A DNA stretch of 64,000 bases, taken from positions 2,912,501 through 2,976,500 of the forward strand of contig NZ_JBBCGP010000001.1 of assembly GCF_037200945.1 (NCBI RefSeq). The letters run 5' to 3'. The DNA comes from Methylovirgula sp. (lineage in GTDB: Bacteria > Pseudomonadota > Alphaproteobacteria > Rhizobiales > Beijerinckiaceae). Shown here in pieces: positions 34,856 through 43,559 of this stretch (within the stretch, counting starts at the first letter, position 1; each line of letters begins with the position of its first letter). The position numbers were made by a program, and so were the translations under genes. The notes under the pieces were generated by a model. The model was not told the DNA's origin, searched no databases, and worked only from the letters and a program-made list of their open reading frames with translations.

Positions 34856-35668
34856 TTGAAGAACGAATCGCTAGTCATACTCGTCACAGGGGGCACCCGC
34901 GGCATCGGCGCGGCGATCGCGGCGCAGCTCCACGAACGTGGCCATCGCGTTTACGTGACCCAGCGCGCCCAAGTCGAGAGCGGGCAACAGGATGGCGTAC
35001 AGGTACTGACTCTCGACGTTACGAGCGCCGCATCGGTCGAAGCTTGTGTGCACGGACTGCTACGGCGCGAAGGCCGCATCGATGTGCTGGTCAACAACGC
35101 CGGCTACGACCTGTATGGCGCCGTGTTCGAAACCCCTTGGCATGACTTCATGGACCAGCTGGACACGAATTTTCTCGGCGCGGCGCGGATGGTCCAGGCC
35201 GTGCTGCCGCGCATGCTCGAGCAACGGTCGGGGCGTATCATCAATATCAGCTCGATCGGGGGCGAGGTTGGCCTTCCGATGAACGCAGCCTACTCGGCCA
35301 GCAAGTTCGCTCTCGAAGGCTACACCGAGTCGCTGCGGCAGGAGCTACTGCCGCTCGGCCTGTATGCCTGCACCGTCAGTCCGAGCCCGGTTGCCTCCGG
35401 CCCTCATGATCAATCGATCCGGGAAGTCAGCGCGGCCGACAACCCCTTCGCCCAGCGGCGAGCCGAGTTGGTCCAACGCATGCGCCGCGACGCCCTCACC
35501 AGCCGCACCCGGCCGGAGGATGTGGCCGCCGCCGTCGTGCAGGCAGTGCACGCCCGAGCGCCGGCGCCGCGCTACCGCGTCGGCGCGCTCGCCCGCTGGA
35601 TACCGCGCTTGAAAGGCTGGCTGCCGGACACGTTGTTCGAGCAATTCATGCGACGCGCTTTCCCTTGA
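34856..35668 (+). CDS. SDR-family oxidoreductase
   Basis: 270 residues of a classical short-chain dehydrogenase: TGGTRGIG nucleotide loop, NNAGYD, catalytic Ser in INISSIGGE and the YSASK pair. The start is a TTG with AAGGAG seven bases upstream. It heads a run with a small membrane protein and a hydrolase on the same strand, divergent from tetR. NAD(P) use is expected; the substrate is unknown. Confidence 0.88.
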   Translation: MKNESLVILVTGGTRGIGAAIAAQLHERGHRVYVTQRAQVESGQQDGVQVLTLDVTSAASVEACVHGLLRREGRIDVLVNNAGYDLYGAVFETPWHDFMDQLDTNFLGAARMVQAVLPRMLEQRSGRIINISSIGGEVGLPMNAAYSASKFALEGYTESLRQELLPLGLYACTVSPSPVASGPHDQSIREVSAADNPFAQRRAELVQRMRRDALTSRTRPEDVAAAVVQAVHARAPAPRYRVGALARWIPRLKGWLPDTLFEQFMRRAFP

Positions 35669-35724
35669 TCTCTCAAGCCCATTCATAGGAACGCCGCGCC
35701 GCCGGCTTGATTTGGAGAATTACC

Positions 35725-36102
35725 GTGATCATCGTCGACCACATTCGCACCGTTCTATTGGTCAGCGGCGTTTTTACATTGGTGCCGATTCTTGTGCTTC
35801 TACTGCCGACGCGCGGGCCCAGACTCTTGTTCGGGGTCGACGCGCCCGATGGGGTCGGAGGCCTGCTGACGCGGCATTGGAGTATGCTGGCGTCGAGCCT
35901 GGGAGCGCTCTTGATCTACGCTGCTTGGCATCCAGAGCTTCGTGCTCCGTTGATGCTGGCTGCCGGCATCGAGAAGGCTGGGCTGGTCGGCTTGATCGTA
36001 GCCGATTGGAATAAGCCACATACCGCCGGCATGCGCCCAATCGTAATCATCGATTTGGTTATCGTAGTGATCTATGCCGTCTATCTCCTTCACTCATTTT
36101 GA
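35725..36102 (+). CDS. Small four-helix membrane protein
   Basis: 125 residues from a GTG with GGAGA upstream (a TTG at 35707 is possible). Four hydrophobic segments are seen: TVLLVSGVFTLVPILVLLLP, SMLASSLGALLIYAAW, LMLAAGIEKAGLVGLIVA and PIVIIDLVIVVIYAVYLL. The layout resembles DoxX-like or DUF4345-type small membrane proteins but no signature decides this. It lies between the SDR and the hydrolase, 56 bases after the SDR. Confidence 0.7.
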   Translation: MIIVDHIRTVLLVSGVFTLVPILVLLLPTRGPRLLFGVDAPDGVGGLLTRHWSMLASSLGALLIYAAWHPELRAPLMLAAGIEKAGLVGLIVADWNKPHTAGMRPIVIIDLVIVVIYAVYLLHSF

Positions 36103-36154
36103 TCACATCTGGCGCTCTGCCGTCAGCAGAGCGCGTGAAAATGCGAGGGTGATC

Positions 36155-37048
36155 ATGGTTGACCAAAATGGATTCGATTATACGCGCCACTGGTGGCCGG
36201 ATCAGAAACCTGAGTTTCTGTCGTTAAAGCCCACCGGGCCGAAGGTCCGCTATCTGCAGGCGGGTCAAGGCCCGGCGCTAGTCCTGCTGCACTCGATCCG
36301 TACGCAGCTCGACTTGTATCAACGGGTGATCCCAAGGCTCATCGATCACTTCACCGTTTACACGTTCGACTATCCGGGGTTTGGCTGGTCGGAAATCGTG
36401 CCGGGAGCCGACTATCGGGAGCCGGCGATGAGACAGCATGTCGTGGATTTCATCGAACGGCTCGACTTGCGCGACGTCACGCTGGTCGGCGAGTCGTTGG
36501 GCGCCACACTGGCACTGACGACGGCAGCGGTGCTCGGCGACCGCGTGAAACAGGTCGTTGCCTTCAATCCTTATGACTATCTGCCGGGTGTGGAGCGGGC
36601 GAATCTCCTCGCGTCGGTCATTATCAAGAGCGTGCGCGTGCCGCTTATCGGGCCGGTTTTCGCCGCCATGGAAAGCCCGGCCACTCTCGCCGGTATTTTG
36701 AAAGGTGGTTTCTACGACCCGCGCCGCATGCCGTCGGACTTTATTGACGAACTGGCGAAGGGCGGGAAACGGCCGGGTTATTCAAGCGTTGCGCGTGCTG
36801 TTTATAGAGGCCTTCCGAGCTATGTCGCGGCGAGAGCCTATTACGCTCAGATCGACGTCCCGGTCACGCTGGTCTATGGCGATCATGATTGGTCACGGGC
36901 GGCCGAGCGCGAAGCAAACCTCGCTCGGATCAAACACGCAAAGATGCTCGTCCTCAAGGACGCGGGCCATATTGCTTCGCTGGAAAGGCCAGAAGAGTTC
37001 GCTCGGATTCTTATTGAGACATTATCAACGGCACCTACCGTTGCTTGA
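36155..37048 (+). CDS. Alpha/beta hydrolase
   Basis: 297 residues. The oxyanion and lid regions are typical (LVLLHSIRTQ, DYPGFGWSE). The nucleophile elbow is GESLGA, the acid Asp is in YGDHDWSR and the His in DAGHIASLERPEEF. The ATG at 36155 has GAGGG upstream; an earlier in-frame ATG at 36074 overlaps the membrane protein gene. It is probably the last gene of the tetR-controlled cassette. The substrate is unknown. Confidence 0.88.
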   Translation: MVDQNGFDYTRHWWPDQKPEFLSLKPTGPKVRYLQAGQGPALVLLHSIRTQLDLYQRVIPRLIDHFTVYTFDYPGFGWSEIVPGADYREPAMRQHVVDFIERLDLRDVTLVGESLGATLALTTAAVLGDRVKQVVAFNPYDYLPGVERANLLASVIIKSVRVPLIGPVFAAMESPATLAGILKGGFYDPRRMPSDFIDELAKGGKRPGYSSVARAVYRGLPSYVAARAYYAQIDVPVTLVYGDHDWSRAAEREANLARIKHAKMLVLKDAGHIASLERPEEFARILIETLSTAPTVA

Positions 37049-37075
37049 AGAACGACGGGCCGATGCATATGCCGC

Positions 37076-37607
37076 TTAGGCGGCGGCACTCGGGCGTTTC
37101 GATACGGCCTCGTACCAGCGCGCCACGTTGATCGCTTGTTCCGGAATTCCCATTTTGAGAGCGCCATTGGCGAAATCGACCGCCACTAGCGCGGTGATGT
37201 CGGCGGCGGAGAAATTCTCGCCCGCCACGAAGGATACTTCGCCCAGCCGCGTGTCGAGATCGGCATAGAAATCCAAGACCCGCTGCCGGCTGCGCTCGGC
37301 CAGTTCGGGAATCTGCTCATAGGCATGCGGCCCGGCCAAAGCCTTACCTTTCAGGCCAGCCACGGCGTTGCGCACGGCTTCCATGACGGCGGCGAAGCCT
37401 TCGAGTTCCATCCCGCTCCCACATGGCGATGACGCCCTTTTCTTTCGCCGTTGCGCCCAGCAGCGGCTTTTCCGGGAAGGCTTCGTCGAGATAACGCATG
37501 ATGGCGGGCACCTCACCGATGGCGGTGCCATCCTCCAGCACCAATGTCGGCACTAGAGCCGGCGGCTCAGTTGTCAAAATCAAAATGCCCCGACCTGAAA
37601 TCCCTGT
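37076..37607 (-). pseudogene. Glutathione S-transferase, truncated and frameshifted
   Basis: Two minus-strand frames together give a GST. The 5' part encodes TTEPPALVPTLVLEDGTAIGEVPAIMRYLD and MWER; then the frame shifts near 37415, and MELEGFAAVMEAVRNAVAGL through to WYEAVSKRPSAAA continues in another frame. The first ~50 residues, with the glutathione-binding Ser/Cys, are missing: upstream sequence runs directly into the stop of the GFA gene without a start codon. So both an end and the frame are lost. The GST strings quoted are from the thioredoxin-like and helical domains. Confidence 0.75.
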
Positions 37608-38117
37608 CTATCGCCCCAGCAACATCGCCACGCGCGCTGCGAGGAGTTTGATGACCAGTAATGGCGGATAGCGCTCGGCGCTCGGCACGTCGCGGGGAAG
37701 CACGGTGCCGGCTGGCTTGAACTTCGTGCAGATCCGAAGTTGCAGCGGCGAGACGTCGCCGTGAAATCGCGCGCGATAGGCCGTGACCCAGAACGGGCCT
37801 CTGTCGAAATTTACGAACATTGCCGAATTGCAGCACGTCGCGACAACCCGGTTCGTGGCCGACATTTCCTTGAGCTTATAGCTTTTCAGCAGGTCCGCGC
37901 CTTTGGTGCAGGCGATGCGGTCCTTGCGATAAAGGATGTAGGGGGTGCCGCCATCGGGATCAGCCACAATGACCGCATTCGGCAAAGCTTCGATCTGACG
38001 GGCGCCCTTCTGGCAATCGTCGCAATAGCAGACGGCGCTCACGATCGGTTTGCCGATCGCTTCAAGTTCAACGCGACCGCAGGCGCATGTCGCGGTCCGG
38101 ATGGGTGAGGGTGTCAC
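37608..38117 (-). CDS. GFA/CENP-V-like zinc protein
   Basis: 169 residues. Cysteines follow the GFA layout: Cys11 and Cys13 (CACGRVE), Cys30, Cys32 and Cys35 (CYCDDC), and later Cys in ATCCNS. The fold binds zinc and was named for the glutathione-dependent formaldehyde-activating enzyme, though most members have no tested activity. The later half differs from typical GFA and fits the DUF6151-like branch. It lies seven bases before the transglycosylase stop side, with the GST remnant immediately downstream. Confidence 0.8.
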   Translation of the reverse strand: MTPSPIRTATCACGRVELEAIGKPIVSAVCYCDDCQKGARQIEALPNAVIVADPDGGTPYILYRKDRIACTKGADLLKSYKLKEMSATNRVVATCCNSAMFVNFDRGPFWVTAYRARFHGDVSPLQLRICTKFKPAGTVLPRDVPSAERYPPLLVIKLLAARVAMLLGR

Positions 38118-38124
38118 TCAGCCC

Positions 38125-38928
38125 TCAATCATCTCCGCCGTCGATCTCTTTGCCGACGATCGCGATGGTCTGTTCATAGACGGTCGCTGCATTCCAGGCC
38201 TGGATCGCCACGAAATTGGGCTCGCCCGGCTGATAGCCGGCGCCGCGCTTCCATCCATGCGCCTTGAGGTAATTCGCGGTCGAGTTCAGCGCCCCCGAGG
38301 GTGTGTCGAGATCGCCGACACCAAATTGGAGCATCGTCTTGGGCAGAAATTGCGTCTGGCCGATTTCGCCATGCATGGAGCCGCGCGTCTCGGCCGACAT
38401 GCGCCCGTCATCGACGAGTTTCAGCGCCGCATAGAGCTGATCGGTGAAAAGCTCCGGTCGCCGACAGTCATAGGCGAGCGTCGCGATGGCCGAGAGCGAC
38501 TGCTGGTTGCCGTGCTGGGTGCCGAAGCCGGATTCCATGCCCCAGATGGCGATCAGCGGCCCGGCCGGGACGCCATATTGATTTTCGATCGAGGCGAAGA
38601 GGTCGGCATGCGATTGCTTGAGCTTGCGGCCGCGCGCCGCGATGATGGAGGCGCCGCGCTTGGCCATGAAGGCAGGAAGCGACAGGCGGAAGCTTTTCAG
38701 CCCACGGTCGGCGGCGATGGTCGGATAATTGTAGTGGGTCTCCATCAGGGCGCTGACCCCGGCGCTGCCAATGCCCTTGGCTTTCGCCTCGTCGGCGAAG
38801 GCGCTCTTCCAGGCCTCAAACCCGCCAGGGCCGGTGCCGCACTGGGCGGCCTCTGCGGCGCGCACCATCAAGGGCAGGGCGGCAAAGGCCGCGATTAAGC
38901 TTGTGGTGAGCCGGCCGCAGTTGAACAT
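38125..38928 (-). CDS. Lytic murein transglycosylase (MltB-like)
   Basis: 267 residues with a signal peptide (about 1-28). The SLT-2 type fold has the catalytic Glu132 in IWGMESGFG, followed by the EIGQTQFLPKTMLQFG and NSTANYLKAHGW segments. These enzymes cleave peptidoglycan to 1,6-anhydro-muropeptides in the periplasm. The protein is shorter than E. coli MltB and lacks a lipobox cysteine in the right place, so it is probably soluble. A repeat lies immediately upstream. Confidence 0.9.
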   Translation of the reverse strand: MFNCGRLTTSLIAAFAALPLMVRAAEAAQCGTGPGGFEAWKSAFADEAKAKGIGSAGVSALMETHYNYPTIAADRGLKSFRLSLPAFMAKRGASIIAARGRKLKQSHADLFASIENQYGVPAGPLIAIWGMESGFGTQHGNQQSLSAIATLAYDCRRPELFTDQLYAALKLVDDGRMSAETRGSMHGEIGQTQFLPKTMLQFGVGDLDTPSGALNSTANYLKAHGWKRGAGYQPGEPNFVAIQAWNAATVYEQTIAIVGKEIDGGDD

Positions 38929-38941
38929 TGAACCTCCTGTT

Positions 38942-39142
38942 TAGAGCGTTTTCGAGCGAAGTGGATACCGGTTCGCGTGAAGAAAACGCGTTGAAACAAA
39001 AACCAGAGCAGAGGACGTTCATATGGAATCGCCCAGCGTTCTTATATCTTTTTAACCGCATCGGATTTGTCCGAAAACCCGCATCGCTGGCGATCTATCG
39101 CAACAGCGAGATCGTAAGGCACTTTTCGGTCCGATGCTCTAG
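38942..39142. repeat. Interspersed hairpin repeat upstream of the transglycosylase gene
   Basis: Starts TAGAGCGTTTTCGAGCGAAG and ends GGTCCGATGCTCTA. The left part folds with GCGTTTTC (38946-38953) against GAAAACGC (38982-38989). GCATCGGA and TCCGATGC pair in the right part. It fills the 210-base gap between the transglycosylase and GST genes. The TAGAGC...GTGGATACCGGTTCGCGTGAA pattern is of the same general kind as the repeat at 3819-3935. Confidence 0.7.
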
Positions 39143-39849
39143 CGCTCTGCACCGAGGACTTTGCGCAACGAAGCCTCGATCTGTCCGCCGCAATACGAAT
39201 CTCCATAATCGATTTGCGCCTTCGCGGCCAGTTCGGCTAGCGGCGGCAGGCTGGCAATTCGCCGCGTCAGGGCGGCCGTCAGGGGCGCCGTTTCCTTGAG
39301 CAATATCTCAATCTCGTGGAAGCGGTCGGTCATGGTCGACCAGAGCGTCGCGGTCACGATGTCGGCGATGCCGGGTTTTTCGCCACCGAGCAGGAAGCCT
39401 GACTGGGCCTTCAGCCCATGCCGATGGCCGGTCTCTTCCCAGAATGACATCCACTTTTGCAGGCGCGGGGTGAAGTCGCGCCAACGCTTTTCCGTCCACA
39501 TCTCGCGGCCGCCATCGAGGGTGATCTCGTCGATCACATCGTTGGCGTCATTGACGGTCTTGATGGTCAGCGCGCGCAGGGCGGCGGTGGCGGGTATGAG
39601 GTCCAGCGTCTCGCCCAGGTAAAGCACGATGGCCGGCATTTGCGCGATGGCGAAATCCGCCTTTTTGTCGATGAGCAGCGGCGGCCCCATGAAAGGGACC
39701 GGCATTTTGCTCACCGGGCTGTCCATCAGCTTTGAGATGGCCGCGTCGCCGGCTTCCGTCCACGTCTTTCCGGCATAGGCCAAGACAGCGCGCACGAACT
39801 GGCCGCGGAAGGGCACGGACCAGTAGTAGAGTTTATAATCAGTCATCAT
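39139..39849 (-). CDS. Glutathione S-transferase-like protein
   Basis: 236 residues from the ATG at 39849. The N-terminal thioredoxin-like part has YKLYYWSVPFRGQFVRAVLA and the cis-Pro region KMPVPFMGPPLLIDKK, then AQMPAIVLYLGE, where the Ser of the usual ES motif is replaced. The C-terminal helical domain has the GIADIVTATLW N-capping box. Conjugation of glutathione to electrophiles is the family role; the substrate is unknown. It diverges from the aldehyde dehydrogenase. Confidence 0.85.
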   Translation of the reverse strand: MMTDYKLYYWSVPFRGQFVRAVLAYAGKTWTEAGDAAISKLMDSPVSKMPVPFMGPPLLIDKKADFAIAQMPAIVLYLGETLDLIPATAALRALTIKTVNDANDVIDEITLDGGREMWTEKRWRDFTPRLQKWMSFWEETGHRHGLKAQSGFLLGGEKPGIADIVTATLWSTMTDRFHEIEILLKETAPLTAALTRRIASLPPLAELAAKAQIDYGDSYCGGQIEASLRKVLGAER

Positions 39850-40052
39850 AGAGCCCACGTAGTTTGATGAATTTCAATTCTTATTAGCCCGTGCCGGCCT
39901 CGACCGCATTGCCTTCGATCATCGCAAACGAGGCGTGTCCGTTGATCCAGATTAAAGCGGCGCGGACATCTTCGTGCATTTGTAAAAGTGAATTGGCGGG
40001 CCTGCGCACAGCGCGACGCCGATCTTATGCTATTTCGCGACGGAGATGAGCG

Positions 40053-41444
40053 ATGGCCTATACGAGCACCAACCCCTACACCGGCGAAGTGACGAAGACG
40101 TTTCACGACGCCACGGACACGGACATCGTCCAGGCCATCGAGAAAGCGCACGAAGCATTTCTGTCGTGGAAGAAGACATCATTTCCGGCGCGAGCGAAGA
40201 TCATGCAGCGGGCCGCGGAGATTCTGCGCAGGGACAGCGACGCCTATGCAAAGCTTCTCACACTTGAAATGGGAAAGCTGATCTCGGAGGCGCAGGCGGA
40301 GGTCGAACTTTCGGCTAAGATTTTCGAATACTATGCCATCAACGCAAGAACCCTGCTCGCGCCGGAAAAGCTGCCGGTGGCCGATCTTGCCGAAGGCGAG
40401 GCCGTCTTGGTGCATGAACCGCTCGGCGTCTTGTTGGCCGTCGAACCGTGGAATTTTCCGTATTATCAGGTCGCGCGTATCATCGCGCCGCAATTGTCGG
40501 CGGGGAATACGATCCTATTGAAACATGCGGGGATCGTGCCGCAGTCCGCAGCCGCCTGCGAAAAGCTCATGCTGGAAGCGGGATTGCCGGAGGGCGCATT
40601 CAAGAATCTTTATGCCGCGCATTCGCAGATCGATCTTATCCTGCAGCATCCGCTCGTGCGCGGCGTCGCGCTCACCGGGTCTGAGGGCGCCGGCGCCTCG
40701 GTTGCTGTATCAGCCGGGCAGGCGCTGAAGAAATCGACCTTGGAACTTGGCGGCGCGGATGCTTTTGTCGTGCTCGCCGATGCAGATCTGGAAAAGACGG
40801 TCAAATGGGCGGTCTTCGGCCGTCATTGGAACGGCGGACAGGTCTGCGTCTCATCCAAGCGGATGATAATCGTCAAGGATCTCTACGATCGCTTTCTTGA
40901 GAGCTACACCGTCGGCGTCGCGGGCTTGCGGGCGGGCGATCCGTTCGATCCCGCAACGACACTGGCGCCGCTCTCTTCGCAAGACGCCGCCGACGAGCTG
41001 AAAGAAAGGATACAGCAGGCTGTGGCGCATGGCGCGACGGCGACCGAAGTGGGGCCTAAAGTGCCCAATCGTGGTGCCTTCGTACAGCCGACGATTTTGA
41101 CCAATATCACCGACGACAATCCAGCGCGGAACTGGGAGTTTTTCGGTCCGGTGTCGATGCTGTTCCGCGCCGAGGACGAGGACGATGCTGTGCGGATCGC
41201 CAACGATTCCCCGTTCGGGCTAGGCGGATCGGTATTCACCTCCAACCCCAAACACGGGGCGAAGGTCGCCAAACGAATCTCGACCGGCATGGTCTTCGTC
41301 AATCATCCGACGATGGTGAAAGCCGACTTACCCTTTGGCGGCATCCGCAATTCAGGCTACGGCCGCGAATTGCTTGGTCTCGGCATCAAGGAGTTCGTCA
41401 ATCACAAGCTCATTGATATCGTCGATATCGACGCACCGTTCTGA
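40053..41444 (+). CDS. NAD(P)-dependent aldehyde dehydrogenase (succinate-semialdehyde type)
   Basis: 463 residues. The conserved EPWNFPYYQ segment, the catalytic Glu in STLELGGADAF and the nucleophile Cys in NGGQVCVSSKR are present, with the EEFGP-like EFFGPVSM near the C-terminus. Length and the opening TSTNPYTGEV match GabD/Sad-type enzymes, which oxidise succinate semialdehyde to succinate. GAGATGAGCG precedes the ATG. No GABA transaminase gene is nearby, so the substrate assignment is tentative. Confidence 0.88.
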   Translation: MAYTSTNPYTGEVTKTFHDATDTDIVQAIEKAHEAFLSWKKTSFPARAKIMQRAAEILRRDSDAYAKLLTLEMGKLISEAQAEVELSAKIFEYYAINARTLLAPEKLPVADLAEGEAVLVHEPLGVLLAVEPWNFPYYQVARIIAPQLSAGNTILLKHAGIVPQSAAACEKLMLEAGLPEGAFKNLYAAHSQIDLILQHPLVRGVALTGSEGAGASVAVSAGQALKKSTLELGGADAFVVLADADLEKTVKWAVFGRHWNGGQVCVSSKRMIIVKDLYDRFLESYTVGVAGLRAGDPFDPATTLAPLSSQDAADELKERIQQAVAHGATATEVGPKVPNRGAFVQPTILTNITDDNPARNWEFFGPVSMLFRAEDEDDAVRIANDSPFGLGGSVFTSNPKHGAKVAKRISTGMVFVNHPTMVKADLPFGGIRNSGYGRELLGLGIKEFVNHKLIDIVDIDAPF

Positions 41445-41483
41445 TGCGTCGATAATCTCAGTGCGATGCCGATCTCGCGCCCC

Positions 41484-43025
41484 TCAGCTTTCTTCTATAT
41501 GCTGGTCCGTCTCAAGGTTGAGCGCGACCTCGGCGAAATCGAGTTCCTCTTGCAAGACGATGAAAGCATCGGCACCGACGTGTCCTTCGACGCGGAGCTT
41601 GTCCAGCCGTTTGCGCTGTTTGCGCACGGCGGCGAGGCCATATTGGCGCTTCATCTCAAGCGGCGCCCGCTCGCCTTCGAGGATTGCGCCATCGCGCAGC
41701 GTCTCGAACTCGTAGCGCCAGTAATCGGCGGCGGGGCCGTCCTTGCCATCCAATGATGCGAGCGCAACGGTCGCCAGATCGACGCGCGCGGAATCAAGTT
41801 CCTCACCGAGGCCATCGTCGCCATCGAGCTGAAGCAAACGGACGAGCGGCCCCAGCGTCAGCCCCTGAATCACAAGTGTTGCCAGCACGACGGCGAAGGC
41901 GGTGAGCACAATGAGATCGCGCTGCGGGAACGAGGCCGGCAGCGCGAAGGCTGTGGCCAGCGTAACAAGCCCGCGCATGCCGGACCATCCGACCAAAATC
42001 CCTTGACGCAAGTTCGCCGGCTTCGCATCGGCGCGAAAGACGCGGTAGTGAATGGCGAGGCGATTGTAAGCGAGTACCAGCGCCATCCGCACGACGACCA
42101 GACACAGGATGACGGCGAGCGCGAACCAGGCCGCGTCGCGCAAGTGCGCAGGGGCCATGCCGCCGACGATCGTGCGCGCCTGAAAGCCCAGCAACAGGAA
42201 GGCGAACACGTTGAGCAGAAACACCGCGCTTTCCCACACCGCATAAGAATGGATGCGCATGCGTGGCCGCACCATAACCGCGGCGTAGCGAGCGATGGTG
42301 ATGGTGAAGGCGACGAGGCAGAGGACAGCCGACAGACCGAGCCGATCGGCGATAATCCACACGCCGAAACACGTGACGAATTCAAGCAGGTTGCCGCCGA
42401 GCGTTCCAGTGACATAGGGAACGACGTATCGATAGAGTTTCGCAAACAGAATTCCGAGCAAAACGCCGCCGGGCGCCGCAATCGCGAGCCGCAGCGCCCA
42501 CGCGCCATCGAAGCCGCCGAGATGTTGGGCGGATGTCGCTGCGCTGAAAAGGAGCAGGGCGGATGCGTCATTGAGAAGGCTTTCGCCCTTCAGCACGGCG
42601 ATCGAGCGGCGCGGCATGTTGACGGTGCTGAGAACGGCCGTCGCGGCCGCCGCGTCGGGCGGGGCGACAATTGCGCCGAGCGCAATCGCGGCATAGAGCG
42701 GCAGTCCGGCCATCGCGACGCCAAGCCACGCAACCGCGGCGGCACTCATAAGCACGGCCCCGATGGCCAGCGCAATCAATGGGCGCCAGAGCCGACGGAT
42801 CGTCCCAAGCGGAAAATCGAAGGCCGCATCAACGATCGCCGGGGCAATGAAAAGCACGAGGGCCGTGTGCGGATCGAGCCCAATCTTCGGCGCACCGGGG
42901 ATCAGCGCCAAGCCGACGCCTGCGGCTGCCAGCATCGTTGGGTACGGAATGGCGAGCCGCCGCGACACTTGCAGCAGCAGGATCGCAACCGCCATAAGCG
43001 CCAGCAGGCTCTCGAAAAACGTCAA
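41484..43025 (-). CDS. Na+/H+ antiporter, CPA1 family
   Basis: 513 residues with about 12 membrane helices and a cytosolic C-terminal helix bundle. The ion-binding Asp is in ALGAIVAPPDAAAATAVL and the GESLLNDASALLLF box is diagnostic of CPA1. I use the TTG at 43025, because GGAGG is seven bases before it and the resulting start MTFFESLLALMAVAILLL is typical. The TTG at 43055 would add ten residues. It exports Na+ (or K+) in exchange for protons at the inner membrane. Confidence 0.9.
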   Translation of the reverse strand: MTFFESLLALMAVAILLLQVSRRLAIPYPTMLAAAGVGLALIPGAPKIGLDPHTALVLFIAPAIVDAAFDFPLGTIRRLWRPLIALAIGAVLMSAAAVAWLGVAMAGLPLYAAIALGAIVAPPDAAAATAVLSTVNMPRRSIAVLKGESLLNDASALLLFSAATSAQHLGGFDGAWALRLAIAAPGGVLLGILFAKLYRYVVPYVTGTLGGNLLEFVTCFGVWIIADRLGLSAVLCLVAFTITIARYAAVMVRPRMRIHSYAVWESAVFLLNVFAFLLLGFQARTIVGGMAPAHLRDAAWFALAVILCLVVVRMALVLAYNRLAIHYRVFRADAKPANLRQGILVGWSGMRGLVTLATAFALPASFPQRDLIVLTAFAVVLATLVIQGLTLGPLVRLLQLDGDDGLGEELDSARVDLATVALASLDGKDGPAADYWRYEFETLRDGAILEGERAPLEMKRQYGLAAVRKQRKRLDKLRVEGHVGADAFIVLQEELDFAEVALNLETDQHIEES

Positions 43026-43092
43026 ACCAAATTCCTCCACATGAGCGACTGCCAACAGCGACGTCGCCGCTTGCTAGAATGATAGATCATCT

Positions 43093-43482
43093 TCAAATTT
43101 GTTTTCGAAGGCGTTTGGGACTTTTGCCGCCTTCGCTTTCTATAATCAGATCGCGGAGCAGGGCTTGAAGATCACGGCGGCGTTTTTGGGCCTCGCGCAG
43201 ATGCGCCTCGATCTCACGCAACTTCGCCTGAACATGTGGAATGATGACCTCCGGCTTCGCCAATTGCTCGAATGGCATCGCGAGGAGCGCGCTGATTTCT
43301 TTCAGCGAAAAGCCGAGGCTTTGTGCTCGTTCGATAATGCCGACGATCTTCACCGCGCGGAATTCGTAGTCGCGGTAACCGTTAGCGCTCCGGCTTGCGA
43401 GTGGCAGTAGGCCCTTGGCCTCATAGAAGCGCAGCCGCGAGGTACTTACGCCAGCGCGTTGCGCGACTTCGCCGATCCTCAT
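43093..43482 (-). CDS. MerR-family transcriptional regulator
   Basis: 129 residues from the ATG at 43482 (AAGG upstream; a longer frame to 43545 would run through the operator). The winged helix is MRIGEVAQRAGVSTSRLRFY followed by EAKGLLPLASRSANGYRDY. The C-terminus is a long coiled coil and has no Cys cluster of the SoxR or metal-sensing type, so the ligand is not evident. It diverges from the reductase gene, with a MerR-type promoter between. Confidence 0.9.
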   Translation of the reverse strand: MRIGEVAQRAGVSTSRLRFYEAKGLLPLASRSANGYRDYEFRAVKIVGIIERAQSLGFSLKEISALLAMPFEQLAKPEVIIPHVQAKLREIEAHLREAQKRRRDLQALLRDLIIESEGGKSPKRLRKQI

Positions 43483-43494
43483 TGCGGAACCTTC

Positions 43495-43525
43495 TTGACC
43501 TTCAACCAAGGTTGAAGGTTTAGGC
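43495..43525 (+). promoter_or_regulatory. MerR-type promoter and palindromic operator
   Basis: TTGACC (-35) and TTAGGC (-10) are 19 bases apart, the overlong spacing that MerR proteins correct by twisting DNA. A palindrome (ACCTTCAACC and GGTTGAAGGT around AA, 43498-43519) fills the spacer. It would drive the reductase gene on the right and lies 15 bases before the merR start, allowing autorepression. Confidence 0.8.
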
Positions 43526-43559
43526 TGCTTGCCTTGCGATGCCAAGATGGAGCGTGAAG

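Noticed and set aside
42003..43082. 359-residue frame antisense to the Na+/H+ antiporter
   Set aside because: Same mirror-image composition of a membrane protein gene; no start context.
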